From: Methylocella tundrae
Lineage (GTDB): Bacteria > Pseudomonadota > Alphaproteobacteria > Rhizobiales > Beijerinckiaceae
Reading direction: 5' to 3'
NCBI RefSeq assembly: GCF_901905185.1
Contig: NZ_CABFMQ020000087.1
Coordinates: 1-64,000 of the forward strand
DNA length: 64,000 bases
A program made the position numbers and the translations under genes. The notes beneath the pieces were generated by a model that was not told the DNA's origin, ran no database searches, and saw nothing but the letters and a program-made list of their open reading frames with translations. Positions 39,978-49,566 of the stretch are shown here, one piece after another (the stretch's first letter is position 1; the number at the start of each line of letters is the position of its first letter).

Positions 39978-41606
39978 ATGGCCGAGAGTCGAGCCCTTAT
40001 GCCTGAAGCGTCAGCGACCAACGCCCCCGAACTCAGCGTTTCGGAACTCTCCAACGCCTTGAAGCGAACCATCGAGGATCGCTTCGGTTTCGTGCGTCTG
40101 CGCGGCGAAATTTCCAATTATCGCGGGCCGCATTCCTCGGGCCATGCCTATTTCTGCCTCAAGGACGCCTCCGCCCGCATAGACGCCGTGATCTGGAAAG
40201 GCGTTTTTTCACGCCTGCGGGTCAAACCGCAGGAGGGTCTCGAAGTCGTCGCGACCGGCAAGATTACGACCTTTCCGGGCAAATCGAGCTATCAGATCAT
40301 CATCGAGGCGATCGAGCCGGCTGGCGTCGGCGCGCTCATGGCGCTGTTCGAGGAGCGCCGCCGCACGCTTGCGGCCGAAGGCCTGTTCGACGAGGCGCGC
40401 AAGCGCGCTCTGCCCTTTTTGCCGCTGCGGATCGGCGTCGTGACTTCGCCGACCGGCGCCGTCATCCGTGATATTCTTCACCGCATCGCCGATCGCTTCC
40501 CGCGCCATGTGCTGGTCTGGCCGGTGCGCGTGCAGGGCGAGACCTCGGCGGCGGAAATCGCGGCGGCGATAGCGGGTTTCAGCGCCCTGCCCTCCGATGG
40601 CTCATTGGCAAGGCCCGACGTGCTCATCGTGGCGCGGGGCGGCGGCTCGCTTGAGGATCTTTGGAGCTTTAACGAGGAGATCGTCGTTCGCGCGGCGGCG
40701 GCGAGCCTCATCCCCCTGATCTCCGCCATCGGTCACGAAACGGACTGGACGCTGATCGACCACGTCGCGGATCTTCGTGCGCCGACGCCGACCGGCGCCG
40801 CCGAAAAGGCGGTCCCCGTGCGGCTGGAGCTCATCGCCGCCCTCGCCGATCTCGAGCGCCGGCATGCCGGCGCGATGGCGCGGTTCATCGAGCGGCGCCG
40901 CGCCGAAGCGCGCGCGCTTTTCCGCGCCCTGCCGCAAGCCGAAGAGATCCTCGCTTTGCCGCGCCAGAGGCTCGATCATGCCTCCCGGCGCCTTTCGGGC
41001 GCGGTGCTTCGCACGCATGACCGTCAACGCATCGCGCTCGGAAAGCTGTCCCAGCGCCTCGCGCGGCAATCGCCGCAGGCCCGCCTTAGCCGAGCTGGCG
41101 AGCGCCTTTCAGCGTTGGAGCAGCGTATGCGCCGCGCTCTTGCGACCGGCGCCGACCGGCGCGGCGAAAGGATCAGAGCTCTCGGCAGCCGGCTGGTCAA
41201 TGCCCGGATTTCCAGCGTTCGCATGGAGCAGGAAAGAGCAGCGGCGGCGCGGCGCCGGCTGGACGCGCTGGCCGGGCGCATGGCGCATGCATTTCGCGGA
41301 GGAATCGCCTGGCGGCGGGCGGAGCTTAGACGCTTCGACCAGTTACTCGTCAGCCTCGGATACAAGAACGTTCTTGCGCGCGGTTTTGCCCTGGTTCGGG
41401 ACGCCGAGAACAAGCCGCTGCGTCTGGCGGCCGGGATCGCGGATGGCGCGCTCCTCGACATAGAATTCGCGGACGGCCGCAAAAGCGCGATCGCCGGGCC
41501 GCCGCAAGAGGCAGGCCAGGCGACAGGCCCCGCAAAATCCAGCCGCGGCACGGCGCCGGACAACAAAAAAACCCGGAAAGAGCGCGGACAGGGCTCACTG
41601 TTTTAG
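39978..41606 (+). CDS. xseA: Exodeoxyribonuclease VII large subunit (XseA)
   Basis: XseA is the catalytic subunit of the single-strand-specific exonuclease VII. The 542-residue product has an N-terminal OB fold ([22 protein letters not shown], residues about 40-65), the catalytic domain with [29 protein letters not shown] and [27 protein letters not shown], and a long coiled-coil region after residue 275. A basic tail (NKKTRKERG) precedes the end GSLF. The ATG at 39978 is preferred to the TTG codon before it. The xseB subunit is not nearby. Confidence 0.96.
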   Translation: MAESRALMPEASATNAPELSVSELSNALKRTIEDRFGFVRLRGEISNYRGPHSSGHAYFCLKDASARIDAVIWKGVFSRLRVKPQEGLEVVATGKITTFPGKSSYQIIIEAIEPAGVGALMALFEERRRTLAAEGLFDEARKRALPFLPLRIGVVTSPTGAVIRDILHRIADRFPRHVLVWPVRVQGETSAAEIAAAIAGFSALPSDGSLARPDVLIVARGGGSLEDLWSFNEEIVVRAAAASLIPLISAIGHETDWTLIDHVADLRAPTPTGAAEKAVPVRLELIAALADLERRHAGAMARFIERRRAEARALFRALPQAEEILALPRQRLDHASRRLSGAVLRTHDRQRIALGKLSQRLARQSPQARLSRAGERLSALEQRMRRALATGADRRGERIRALGSRLVNARISSVRMEQERAAAARRRLDALAGRMAHAFRGGIAWRRAELRRFDQLLVSLGYKNVLARGFALVRDAENKPLRLAAGIADGALLDIEFADGRKSAIAGPPQEAGQATGPAKSSRGTAPDNKKTRKERGQGSLF

Positions 41607-41644
41607 GGCGTTTCGTCGGCTGAGTTTGTCTTGCCGCGCCAGAC

Positions 41645-42103
41645 TCACCCGACAGGGATCTGCGTCAGCCAGGCGCGCAAGGAATTGCGGTCGAGCGCGC
41701 CCGCCCGCTGGGCCAGAATGGCTCCGTGGCGAAACACCATCAGCGTGGGAATGCTCCTGATATTATAGCGCGCGGCAAGCGCCTGTTCCGCTTCGGTATC
41801 GACCTTGAGGAAGCGAAAGTTCGGTTCGAGTTCCAGCGCGACCTGCTCATAGGCGGGCGCCATCATCTTGCATGGGCCGCACCAATCCGCCCAGAAATCG
41901 ACCACCACCGGGACGTCGCTGCGGTCAATCTGCTTGTCAAATGCTGCGCCCCCAGTGGCGAATGGATGCCCTTCAAAGAGCGGCTTGCCGCAGCGCCCGC
42001 ATTTGCCTTGTTTCGGGTCGCGGTCGCCGGGCACGCGATTGACGGCCTGGCAATGCGCACAGACGATGTTCCTGGCGGTGGCGTCCATATCCTGAAACTC
42101 CAT
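41645..42103 (-). CDS. trxC: Thioredoxin 2 (TrxC) with N-terminal zinc finger
   Basis: TrxC is a redox protein with a zinc ribbon that participates in oxidative stress response. The 152-residue product has CAHC and CGRC at the N-terminus (about residues 15-38) for zinc binding, and a thioredoxin fold from about 55 with the active site WADWCGPCK and cis-Pro in SIPTLMVF. It is convergent with xseA (38-base gap). murI lies 35 bases upstream on the same strand, so the two may be cotranscribed. Confidence 0.95.
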   Translation of the reverse strand: MEFQDMDATARNIVCAHCQAVNRVPGDRDPKQGKCGRCGKPLFEGHPFATGGAAFDKQIDRSDVPVVVDFWADWCGPCKMMAPAYEQVALELEPNFRFLKVDTEAEQALAARYNIRSIPTLMVFRHGAILAQRAGALDRNSLRAWLTQIPVG

Positions 42104-42138
42104 TCACAATTCGGATCGAGGACGACGCTCCACGCAAT

Positions 42139-42975
42139 TCACGCAAAAACCAGCGGCATCGGCTCCAGAGCGACCCTGTCGATGCCGCGTCGGCGCAGCG
42201 CCTCGCGCAGTTTTGGCCCGGGCTCCGCGGCGCCCGTGAAAAGCGCCAGCGCCGGATTTGCAGGAGGCTCGCCCGTGTCGAGCCTGAACCCCAGATCTTC
42301 GAGAACGTGGTCCGTCCGGCGGGCGATGGCTGGGGCCGGGTCGATCCATGTCACAGGCCACGGCGCAAGCCGCTCAAACTGTTCGATCAACAAAGGATAA
42401 TGGGTGCAGGCGAGCGCGATGCTATCCGTGCGCTGTCCGCCGTCCTCGACGAAAGCCGGCGCTATCTCCCGCAGGATAGCCTTGTCGGAGGGCGCCTCGC
42501 CCTGCATAAAAGCTTCCGCGAGGCTCGCGAGGGCGCTCGATCCAATCAGCGTGACGCTGCAATCGGCGGCATAGGTGCGCACGAGGTCGTGTGTGTAATC
42601 GCGCGCGACCGTGCCCGGCGTCGCCAGCACGGAAATCACCTTCGAGCGCGATTGATACGCCGCGGGTTTGATCGCCGGGACAGTGCCGACGAAGGGCAGC
42701 GTGGGAAACGCTGAGCGCAAATGCGGCAGCACCAAAGTCGAGGCCGTATTGCAGGCGATGACGGCGACGTCCGGCGCGTAAGTTTCGATCAGCCGCCCGA
42801 TGACGCTGAGAACGCGCGGCGCCAGCGCCGATTCCGGCAAGGCGCCATAGGGAAAGCCCGCCTCGTCCGCCGCGTAGACGAACTCCGCGTCCGGACGCAA
42901 GCGCGCCACCTCGACGAAGACGGTGAGGCCCCCAAGGCCAGAATCGAACACAAGAATTCGCGGCGCGCGGGACAT
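42139..42975 (-). CDS. murI: Glutamate racemase (MurI)
   Basis: MurI converts L- to D-glutamate for peptidoglycan synthesis. The 278-residue product contains the paired catalytic cysteines in VIACNTAST (about 75) and LACTHYPLL (about 190), the opening VFDSGLGGLTVF, and EFVYAADEAGFPYG, in which the usual DxxxFPYG is conserved. No odd feature was seen. It is followed on the same strand by trxC. Confidence 0.96.
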   Translation of the reverse strand: MSRAPRILVFDSGLGGLTVFVEVARLRPDAEFVYAADEAGFPYGALPESALAPRVLSVIGRLIETYAPDVAVIACNTASTLVLPHLRSAFPTLPFVGTVPAIKPAAYQSRSKVISVLATPGTVARDYTHDLVRTYAADCSVTLIGSSALASLAEAFMQGEAPSDKAILREIAPAFVEDGGQRTDSIALACTHYPLLIEQFERLAPWPVTWIDPAPAIARRTDHVLEDLGFRLDTGEPPANPALALFTGAAEPGPKLREALRRRGIDRVALEPMPLVFA

Positions 42976-43070
42976 GAATGGAACCGGTGCGATGTTCAGG
43001 CCTTTCCTAACTTATTCTGGCGGCGGGAGCGACCTGCAAAGCCAGGCTGTGGCCGAAAATGCAGGCGCGA

Positions 43071-44537
43071 ATGGTTAAGACATCCTTGATCGGAATGAAA
43101 CAAGACACAAAGATGGCGGACGTCGTAGAAACATTCGTTCCGGCCCGGCTCGACCGCTTGCGCTGGAACAAATTCCACACGCTCGTCGTCGTCGCGCTCG
43201 GCGTCACATGGGTGCTGGACGGGCTGGAAGTGACGCTCGCAGGCTCGGTTTCGGGCGCTCTGGTAGCCAGCCCCCGCCTGCATTTTTCCGAGGCCGACGT
43301 CGGTCTCGCTTCGAGCATCTACCTCATCGGCGCCGTGACGGGGGCGCTTTTGTTCGGCTGGATGACCGACCGGCTCGGCCGCCGATTATTGTTTTTCGTG
43401 ACCCTTGGACTCTATCTCGTCTCGGCCGCGGCGACCGCGCTCAGCTGGAATCTTGCGAGCTTTTGTCTGTTCCGGCTTTTGACGGGCGCCGGCATCGGCG
43501 GCGAATATAGCGCCGTCAATTCGACCATTCAGGAGATGATTCCCGCGCGCTATCGCGGCCGGACGGACCTTGCCATAAACGGCTCGTTCTGGATCGGCGG
43601 CGCGCTCGGGGCGGCAAGCTCTATTGTTCTGCTCGATCCCGCCATCATCAACCCTGAAATCGGCTGGCGCCTCGCCTTCCTGATCGGGTCGGCGCTGGGT
43701 CTTGTCATCCTGTTGCTGCGCGCATGGATTCCCGAAAGCCCGCGCTGGCTCGTGATTCATGGGCAGGCGGAGGAAGCCGAACGCATCACCGGCGACATTG
43801 AGACGAAGGCCAGACGCGCGCCTGAGAGCAGCGCCGATACGAAGCCGATGCGCATACGCCCGCGCAAGTTTACGCCGCTGAAAGAGGTCTTCCATACGCT
43901 TTTCGTCACCTATCGCCAGCGCGCGCTTGTCGGCCTCACGCTGATGGCGGCGCAGGCTTTTTTCTATAATGCGATTTTTTTCACCTATGCGCTGGTTCTC
44001 ACCAGATTCTATGGCGTCGAATCGCATCATGTCGGCTGGTATATTCTCCCTTTCGCTCTTGGCAATGTGCTGGGTCCGCTGATTCTCGGTCCGCTGTTCG
44101 ATTCGATCGGCCGCAGGCCGATGATCGCGCTCACCTACGCCCTCTCGGGGCTTCTCCTCGCCGCCAGCGGCTGGCTGTTCGCGCATGGCCTTATCGATGC
44201 GACGCAGCAGACGATCGCCTGGATGACGATCTTCTTCTTTGCATCAGCGGCGGCGGGCGCCGCCTACCTGACTGTGTCCGAGACCTTTCCGGTCGAAATC
44301 AGGGCGCTCGCCATCGCCGTCTTTTACGCAATGGGAACCGCGATCGGGGGCGCCGGCGCGCCCTATCTGCTCGGCGCGCTGATCGCCACCGGCTCACGCG
44401 GCAGCGTTTTCATCGGCTATCTTATTGGGGCCGCCTTGATGCTGATCGCCGCCATCGTCCAATGGTTTTTCGGCGTCGCGGCGGAAGGCAAGCCTCTCGA
44501 AAGCGTCGCTCAGCCTTTATCTTCATCCTCCGATTGA
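43071..44537 (+). CDS. MFS transporter, sugar-porter-like
   Basis: This is a 12-helix major facilitator protein of about 488 residues. Motifs are LDGLEVTLAGSVSGAL in helix 1, the helix 2-3 loop GWMTDRLGRRLLFF, FRLLTGAGIGGEYSAVNSTIQEMIP in helix 4, IPESPRWL in the middle loop, and a second GPLFDSIGRRPMI repeat. These resemble the metabolite/sugar porter families; the substrate is unknown. The start is uncertain: ATG at 43071 has a nearby AGG, and ATGs at 43059, 43095 and 43113 are alternatives. Its last 28 bases overlap trmJ, which lies on the opposite strand. Confidence 0.85.
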   Translation: MVKTSLIGMKQDTKMADVVETFVPARLDRLRWNKFHTLVVVALGVTWVLDGLEVTLAGSVSGALVASPRLHFSEADVGLASSIYLIGAVTGALLFGWMTDRLGRRLLFFVTLGLYLVSAAATALSWNLASFCLFRLLTGAGIGGEYSAVNSTIQEMIPARYRGRTDLAINGSFWIGGALGAASSIVLLDPAIINPEIGWRLAFLIGSALGLVILLLRAWIPESPRWLVIHGQAEEAERITGDIETKARRAPESSADTKPMRIRPRKFTPLKEVFHTLFVTYRQRALVGLTLMAAQAFFYNAIFFTYALVLTRFYGVESHHVGWYILPFALGNVLGPLILGPLFDSIGRRPMIALTYALSGLLLAASGWLFAHGLIDATQQTIAWMTIFFFASAAAGAAYLTVSETFPVEIRALAIAVFYAMGTAIGGAGAPYLLGALIATGSRGSVFIGYLIGAALMLIAAIVQWFFGVAAEGKPLESVAQPLSSSSD

Positions 44538-45343
44538 GTCTGCGCCGTCTTTGCGGCCTTCTCAGCGCGCGGCCCTTCGACAAGCCTGACGAACATGCCG
44601 CGCAGCGTGCTGACATCCTGTTGGCTCAGACTCAAGCGATGAAAGATATTCCGCAAGTTGCGCCGCATAACGGGCGCCTTGCCGATCGGACGGAAGAATC
44701 CCGCGCGCTCAAGTTCGCCTTCGATATAGGCGAAGAAGGAGAGCACCATTTCGCGCGGGGCGGCGGGCGAGCGCGCATCCGCGACAAACGGCGCTTTCGC
44801 CTCCGTTGAGGCGCGCATCCATTCATAGCCGACGAGAAGCACAGCCTGTGCGAGATTGAGCGAGGCATAGGCCGGGTTCACCGGAAAGGTGATGATCATA
44901 TCGGCTACAGCAACTTCGTCGTTGGAGAGGCCGGTTCGTTCCGGCCCGAACAGCACGCCCCTTTTCTCCCCCGCCGCGATGGCTCGAGCGGCCTCCGGCA
45001 TCGCCTCAAAAGGCGTGAGGACGGGCTTGTGTTGCCCCCGTTCCCGCGCTGTCGTCGCATAAACGAAATTGAGGTCGGCGACGGCCTCTTCCAGCGTGTC
45101 GAAGAGCTTCGCGCCCTCGAGCAGATGCACGGCGCCCGCAGCGGCGGCGTTGGCGCCTTTCTTCAAGGCTCCCGTGCGCGGCCAGCCTTCGCGCGGCGAA
45201 ACGAGGCGCAGATCAGAGAGGCCGAAATTCGCCATCGCCCGGGCGCACATGCCGATATTCACGGCGAGCTGCGGGCGCACCAATATAACCGCGGGTCCGC
45301 CCTCGGCGCTTTTCTTGGTTCGATCTGTTCCAGCGCCGGTCAT
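44510..45343 (-). CDS. trmJ: tRNA (Cm32/Um32) 2'-O-methyltransferase TrmJ (SPOUT)
   Basis: TrmJ methylates the ribose at tRNA position 32 using SAM. The 277-residue product has VILVRPQLAVNIGMCARAMANFGLSDLRLV at the N-terminus, GVLFGPERTGLSNDEVA and NPAYASLNLAQAVLL of the SPOUT knot, and a C-terminal helical extension with FFRPIGKAPVMRRNLRNIFHRL. It overlaps the MFS gene tail to tail by 28 bases. Its acidic, Gln-rich C-terminus is encoded in the overlap, which constrains both proteins there. Confidence 0.93.
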   Translation of the reverse strand: MTGAGTDRTKKSAEGGPAVILVRPQLAVNIGMCARAMANFGLSDLRLVSPREGWPRTGALKKGANAAAAGAVHLLEGAKLFDTLEEAVADLNFVYATTARERGQHKPVLTPFEAMPEAARAIAAGEKRGVLFGPERTGLSNDEVAVADMIITFPVNPAYASLNLAQAVLLVGYEWMRASTEAKAPFVADARSPAAPREMVLSFFAYIEGELERAGFFRPIGKAPVMRRNLRNIFHRLSLSQQDVSTLRGMFVRLVEGPRAEKAAKTAQTQSEDEDKG

Positions 45344-45420
45344 CGTGCGTCATGCCTTGAAGTGTTCGACTTGCGAAAGGCCGGTGTTGCCTCAATGGAC
45401 GCACAAAGGCAATCGCCGGC

Positions 45421-46305
45421 TCAAGGCGCCCTGCAGCCGGGGAGAAAATCCGAGGGTGAAATCTGCAGCTCATAAGAATGCTCGGCCAGGGTTCTTTGCA
45501 GAACTTTGAAGACGCCGGCCGTCGCGGCTTCAGCCGCGCGCAGGAGGTCAGCCCCGTTGGCGAGATGAGCGACGAACAGCCCGGCGAAAAGATCGCCCGC
45601 GCCGTTCGGTTTGATCGGAAGCCGCTGCGTCGCGATGCGATGAAGAGCGCCGTGATCGTAGACGATGGTCTCGATGTGGCCGGCTGGCGTATCGATCAGC
45701 GTGCATCCCGTCACGACGAGGCGCATCGGCCCGCGCTGGCTGAAACCCGCCGCGGCGACGTGCAAATCCATGATGCTGCGCGCAGGCGCCTGCGTCAGAA
45801 GTTCAAGCTCGAACTGATTCGGCGTAATGATCGAGGCCGCTGGCGCAAGGCGGTCGCGAATGATCTCGATAATCTCCTCGGCGACGAAAACGCCAGGCCC
45901 GTCATCCCCGATCACGGGGTCGCAGATGTAAAGGAGATCGGGATTTCGCGCCTTGGCCCGGCCGATGAATTCCGCGACGACGGCGCCGACACGGGCGGAG
46001 CCGAGATAGCCGGTGAGCATTGCTTTGGAAGCCTCAACGAGCCCGCGCTCTTCGACGCCACGAAGGAGATCTTCGACGAGTGAAGGCTCCAGGACGCGCC
46101 CGCGCATCGTCGGATAGAGAGGATGATTCGAAAGCAACGTCGTCGGGACGGCGGCGACCGTCAGCCCGAGCGTCTGCATCGGAAAGGCCGCCACGCTATT
46201 GCCGACATGACCATGGACGACCTGGCTCTGGATCGAGATGACATGCGGCCCCGGGCCTATAGAGCCCGGTGGCTCCTGCCTCGCTTCAGAGCTCTCCACG
46301 TCCAT
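45421..46305 (-). CDS. pdxY: Pyridoxal kinase (PdxY)
   Basis: PdxY phosphorylates pyridoxal to PLP in the salvage pathway. The 294-residue ribokinase-fold product has VISIQSQVVHGHVGNSVAAFPMQ, YICDPVIGDDGPGVFV, TPNQFELELLT, and the anion-hole and base motif NGAGDLFAGL with catalytic Asp. The first 20 residues are not part of the fold. trmJ follows it on the same strand after 77 bases. Confidence 0.94.
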   Translation of the reverse strand: MDVESSEARQEPPGSIGPGPHVISIQSQVVHGHVGNSVAAFPMQTLGLTVAAVPTTLLSNHPLYPTMRGRVLEPSLVEDLLRGVEERGLVEASKAMLTGYLGSARVGAVVAEFIGRAKARNPDLLYICDPVIGDDGPGVFVAEEIIEIIRDRLAPAASIITPNQFELELLTQAPARSIMDLHVAAAGFSQRGPMRLVVTGCTLIDTPAGHIETIVYDHGALHRIATQRLPIKPNGAGDLFAGLFVAHLANGADLLRAAEAATAGVFKVLQRTLAEHSYELQISPSDFLPGCRAP

Positions 46306-46380
46306 ATCCCGTAATTTGTCGTCGTCCGCTCTTATAGAGAGATTTGTCGCGATGGGCGAGCGCGCGCCGGACGTTCAGCG

Positions 46381-47361
46381 TCACGCGAGCGCCCTCAACC
46401 GCATGTCGGGCCGGCCAAAACTCTTGCGATAGTCAGCCGGCGTCACGCCGACATGACGCACGAAAGCGCGCCGCAAGGTGTCGGCGCTGGCGAAGCCGCA
46501 ATGGGCGGCGACCTGCTTTGGCGCCTCGGCCCCTGATTCAAGGAGGCGCCGCGCAGCGTCGACCCGGGCGATTTCCACATAGGCCGCTGGGGTCATGCCG
46601 ACCTCCGATCTAAACAGCCGCGCGAAATGGCGCGCGCTGACGCCTGCGCGCGCGGCAAGGTTTTCGACCGCGTGATCGCCGGACGGGTTTGCGGCGATCC
46701 AACGTTGCACCTCCTGTAGAGCGGAGCGGCCGGACGGCGCCGCCTCGCCCCGGCGGCTGAATTGCATCTGGCCGCCGGGGCGCTTGAAATACATGACGAG
46801 CTGACTGGCGATCTTCATTGCCAGATCGCGGCCAAAATCCTCTTCAACAAGCGCCAAAGCGAGATCCATGCCGGCCGTGACGCCGGCCGCCGTTCGCAGC
46901 GGTCCGTCCGCCAGATAGATGGCGTCCTCCTCGACGAGAACCGCCGGATAGCCGGAAGCCAGCTTTTTCGCCGCGGCCCAATGCGTCGTGGCGCGGCGCC
47001 CATCGAGAAGCCCAGCGGCGGCGAGCAGGAAAGCGCCCGTGCAGACGGAGCCATATCGGCGCGCTGCGAGCGCCTCGCTCCGCACCCATTCGAGCGTTGA
47101 AAGTTCGAATCGAGCCTCAGCCAATCCGGGTGCGCCGGCGATCAGCAGCGTATCCGAAGGCGCGGCCGGCTGGCCGACGACGAGGTCGGCAAGAACCTGA
47201 ATTCCGGACGAACTGCGGATCGGCCCGTCGATGCTGGCGACCACGCGTAAACGGTAAGCCTCGCGGCCGGACTGCGCATTCGCCTCCGCAAAAACGTCGA
47301 GTGGCCCCGAGACGTCGAGCAATTGCACCCCGGGCATCGCAAGGATCGACATCAGCTTCAT
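46381..47361 (-). CDS. GlxA-type transcriptional regulator (DJ-1/PfpI plus AraC domain)
   Basis: The 326-residue protein has an N-terminal DJ-1/PfpI-like domain (1-185) with GVQLLDVSGPLDVF and the nucleophile-elbow-like SVCTGAFLLAAAGLLDGRRATTHW, then a linker and an AraC DNA-binding domain (about 225-320) with two helix-turn-helix motifs (LAARAGVSARHFARLFRSEVG and VAAHCGFASADTLRRAF). I start at 47361 because a promoter-like site overlies the 5' part of the frame to 47412. Members control divergent enzyme genes, here the HD-domain gene 162 bases away. Confidence 0.88.
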   Translation of the reverse strand: MKLMSILAMPGVQLLDVSGPLDVFAEANAQSGREAYRLRVVASIDGPIRSSSGIQVLADLVVGQPAAPSDTLLIAGAPGLAEARFELSTLEWVRSEALAARRYGSVCTGAFLLAAAGLLDGRRATTHWAAAKKLASGYPAVLVEEDAIYLADGPLRTAAGVTAGMDLALALVEEDFGRDLAMKIASQLVMYFKRPGGQMQFSRRGEAAPSGRSALQEVQRWIAANPSGDHAVENLAARAGVSARHFARLFRSEVGMTPAAYVEIARVDAARRLLESGAEAPKQVAAHCGFASADTLRRAFVRHVGVTPADYRKSFGRPDMRLRALA

Positions 47362-47395
47362 CGAAAATCGCCCCGCCCATGGCCGACAGGATCGC

Positions 47396-47425
47396 AATAT
47401 GGCAGAATTCATCGTATTACGTCAA
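47396..47425 (-). promoter_or_regulatory. Candidate promoter of the GlxA-type regulator
   Basis: On the minus strand, TTGACG (47420-47425) is followed after an 18-base spacer by CATATT (47396-47401). This places a transcription start near 47390, before the preferred ATG at 47361. It supports the shorter reading of the regulator gene. The match is moderate. Confidence 0.3.
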
Positions 47426-47523
47426 TTGATGCCATCAAGCCCCTCCGCTTCAATGGACGGAACGGCGCGCACTGATCCACTGAAGGACAAAGCCCGCCGC
47501 CCATTAGACATCAGGAGGATGAC

Positions 47524-48165
47524 ATGTCGCTAGAGATCGCAGGCGTTAAGAAGCCTGACAGTAAACTTGCCCGGGAGATCACCGAACTGGTGCGGGACAC
47601 CGAGTCCCCGTTGCTCTTTCACCATTCCTCGCGGGTCTTTTTCTTCGGCGCCCTCTCCGGCAATCGCAGAGGGCTGAAATATGATCCGGAATTACTTTAT
47701 GCGGGCGCAATGTTTCACGATATGGGCCTGACTCACGCCCATAGCAGCGCAACCGAGCGTTTCGAAGTGGATGGCGCCAACACCGCGCGCGATTTTCTGC
47801 GCCGTCACGGCATTTCACAAAACGATATCGACATCGTCTGGACGGCGATCGCGCTGCACACCACGCCAGGCATTCCGCAACATATGAAGCCCGAAATCGC
47901 GCTCCTCACAGCGGGCGTCGAGATGGATGTGCTGGGGCTCGACTATGCGGGATTCAAAGATAGGGAACGCCAGGAAATCGTCGCCGCTCATCCGCGCGGC
48001 GACCATTTCAAGCAGGGCATCATCAACACGTTTTATGATGGAATCAAACACAAGCCGGAGACGACCTTCGGCAACGTCAAGGCGGACGTCATCGAATTCA
48101 AAGATCCGAGCTTCAGGCGCGGCAATTTCTGCAGCGTGATTTTGAATTCGGCCTGGCCGAGCTAA
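47524..48165 (+). CDS. HD-domain hydrolase, cyanamide-hydratase-like
   Basis: The 213-residue protein has the HD metal-binding pattern: His in LLFHHSSRVFFFG, the HD pair in GAMFHDMGLT, and a further His in AIALHTTPG. The arrangement SPLLFHHS...YFFG, then LLYAGAMFHDMGLT, is like the HD-type cyanamide hydratase family known from fungi and bacteria. A perfect AGGAGG site sets the ATG at 47524. It is divergent from the GlxA-type regulator. The regulator's DJ-1 domain belongs to a fold that also includes isonitrile hydratases, so a nitrile- or cyanamide-like substrate is conceivable. Confidence 0.82.
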   Translation: MSLEIAGVKKPDSKLAREITELVRDTESPLLFHHSSRVFFFGALSGNRRGLKYDPELLYAGAMFHDMGLTHAHSSATERFEVDGANTARDFLRRHGISQNDIDIVWTAIALHTTPGIPQHMKPEIALLTAGVEMDVLGLDYAGFKDRERQEIVAAHPRGDHFKQGIINTFYDGIKHKPETTFGNVKADVIEFKDPSFRRGNFCSVILNSAWPS

Positions 48166-48281
48166 CCCGCCAGACCGGCCGATCTACGACCAGAGCGCCT
48201 CGCCATCTCTACGGATGATGCGGGGCGTTCGCAGTCTTGCCCCGACCAGCAAGACTCATTCGGCGCAGATATATTGAAGAA

Positions 48282-48368
48282 TGGTGCGGGCGGTCGGAAT
48301 CGAACCGACACTCTGTCACCAGAACCGGATTTTGAGTCCGGCGCGTCTACCAGTTCCGCCACGCCCGC
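48282..48368 (-). tRNA. tRNA-Leu (anticodon CAA)
   Basis: The minus strand gives an 87-base type II tRNA with acceptor GCGGGCG pairing CGCCCGC, a CCA end encoded, a long variable arm and anticodon stem CCGGA/TCCGG with loop CTCAAAA (anticodon CAA). The T-arm reads GGTTCGATTCC. It decodes UUG leucine codons. The gene is isolated between the HD-domain gene and an exported protein gene. Confidence 0.97.
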
Positions 48369-48655
48369 GAAAGCCGACGCTTTCGATTCGATCGAACAAG
48401 CCGTCAGCGTTTCTAATCCCTCTCCGTTAGCGGATTGCGCTGAGCCTCGCAACCTCGCGCAGCGCTTTTTTGGCTGCGCTTCGGTCAGCAAGCATTTTCC
48501 CCCGGCCCATTCATAGAGGTGTCGCTCCGCACAGATCGCAAGCGGCACAGGGGGCACTCTGGCGGTCTCGCGCTGGAACATTTTGCTCTTCTGACCACGG
48601 CATTTCGTTCATCGCTCAAAAATGCTCCGGCCATGCCGCGAAAGGAAATGGAGCC

Positions 48656-49444
48656 ATGAAGAACGTCACGGTTGTAATCGTAACGACATTCGCGCTTGTG
48701 ACGACGGCCATGGCCGTCGAGATCGCGCGGCGCCAGGCCTCGGTGGCGGATGTCGTCAGAGCGTCGGATGCGCTTAACGCGAGCGCCGCGGCGAGTGCTG
48801 CCGGGGCTCAGCCCGCAGCTCCGGCGGCCGCGTCCCAAGCCCTCGGCGCCACGGACGCCGCCATGACGGAGCCGGCCCTCCCAACGCCGTCGGCGGAGGC
48901 TGTCGCGCCCGAGCAGGCGCCCATGCGCGACGCCTCGCCTCTGACGTCCGTCACGATTTCCACCGCCTCCGAAACCGGCCCCGCCTCTGAAAAAGACCCC
49001 GGAGCGCAAACCACGCTTTTCACGATACCGCAAGGACCGGCCCCAGCCCTCGCAGCCGATGCTCCGCAAACAAAGTCCGGCGGCGAGAACGGAACGGCGA
49101 ATGACGCCAAGGCGGCGATTGTCAAGCCGAGCGTCGCGAAGCCGGCGTCCCGGAAGTCCGCCACGGAAAAAGCGGGGATCGACAGGCCCGCGTCCCTGCC
49201 GTCGGCGCCGCCAAGCGACAGAGCTCATCGCGTCGCGACAGCCCGCTCCGAACACGATGCAGAGCAACCGGCGCGCGAGCGGCATGCGGCGCCCCGCTCT
49301 TTCCGTTATGCGAGATGGCAGGGCGGCGACAGCGCACATCTGCGGGCGGGCCCCGACGCCTATGGATTTTCAGGGAGCTTTGGCGGCTGCGTGTATCGTG
49401 GGGTGGTTTCGGTGACCGGCTATCGCATCGAAAGGTCATGCTAG
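48656..49444 (+). CDS. Exported Ala/Pro-rich hypothetical protein
   Basis: The 262-residue product begins with MKNVTVVIVTTFALVTTAMA, a signal peptide or signal anchor. It continues with a long Ala/Pro/Ser/Thr-rich region that looks disordered. The C-terminal 40 residues (RYARWQGGDSAHLRAG, YGFSGSFGGCVYRGVVS) may form a small folded unit; two cysteines near the end could make a disulfide. A GGAGCC ribosome site precedes the ATG at 48656. I know of no function. The longer frame to 48470 crosses the spacer after the tRNA and is not supported. Confidence 0.6.
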   Translation: MKNVTVVIVTTFALVTTAMAVEIARRQASVADVVRASDALNASAAASAAGAQPAAPAAASQALGATDAAMTEPALPTPSAEAVAPEQAPMRDASPLTSVTISTASETGPASEKDPGAQTTLFTIPQGPAPALAADAPQTKSGGENGTANDAKAAIVKPSVAKPASRKSATEKAGIDRPASLPSAPPSDRAHRVATARSEHDAEQPARERHAAPRSFRYARWQGGDSAHLRAGPDAYGFSGSFGGCVYRGVVSVTGYRIERSC

Positions 49445-49566
49445 AGCACGCTGGCTCCGCGCGACGCCGATTGCTCTTTCCCCCGTTATTTCACCAGATG
49501 ATGTTCGCGAATATGCTTGCGCTGTCATGTTCGAAGCTGGCCTGACGGAACGGCGTGTAAAGAATT

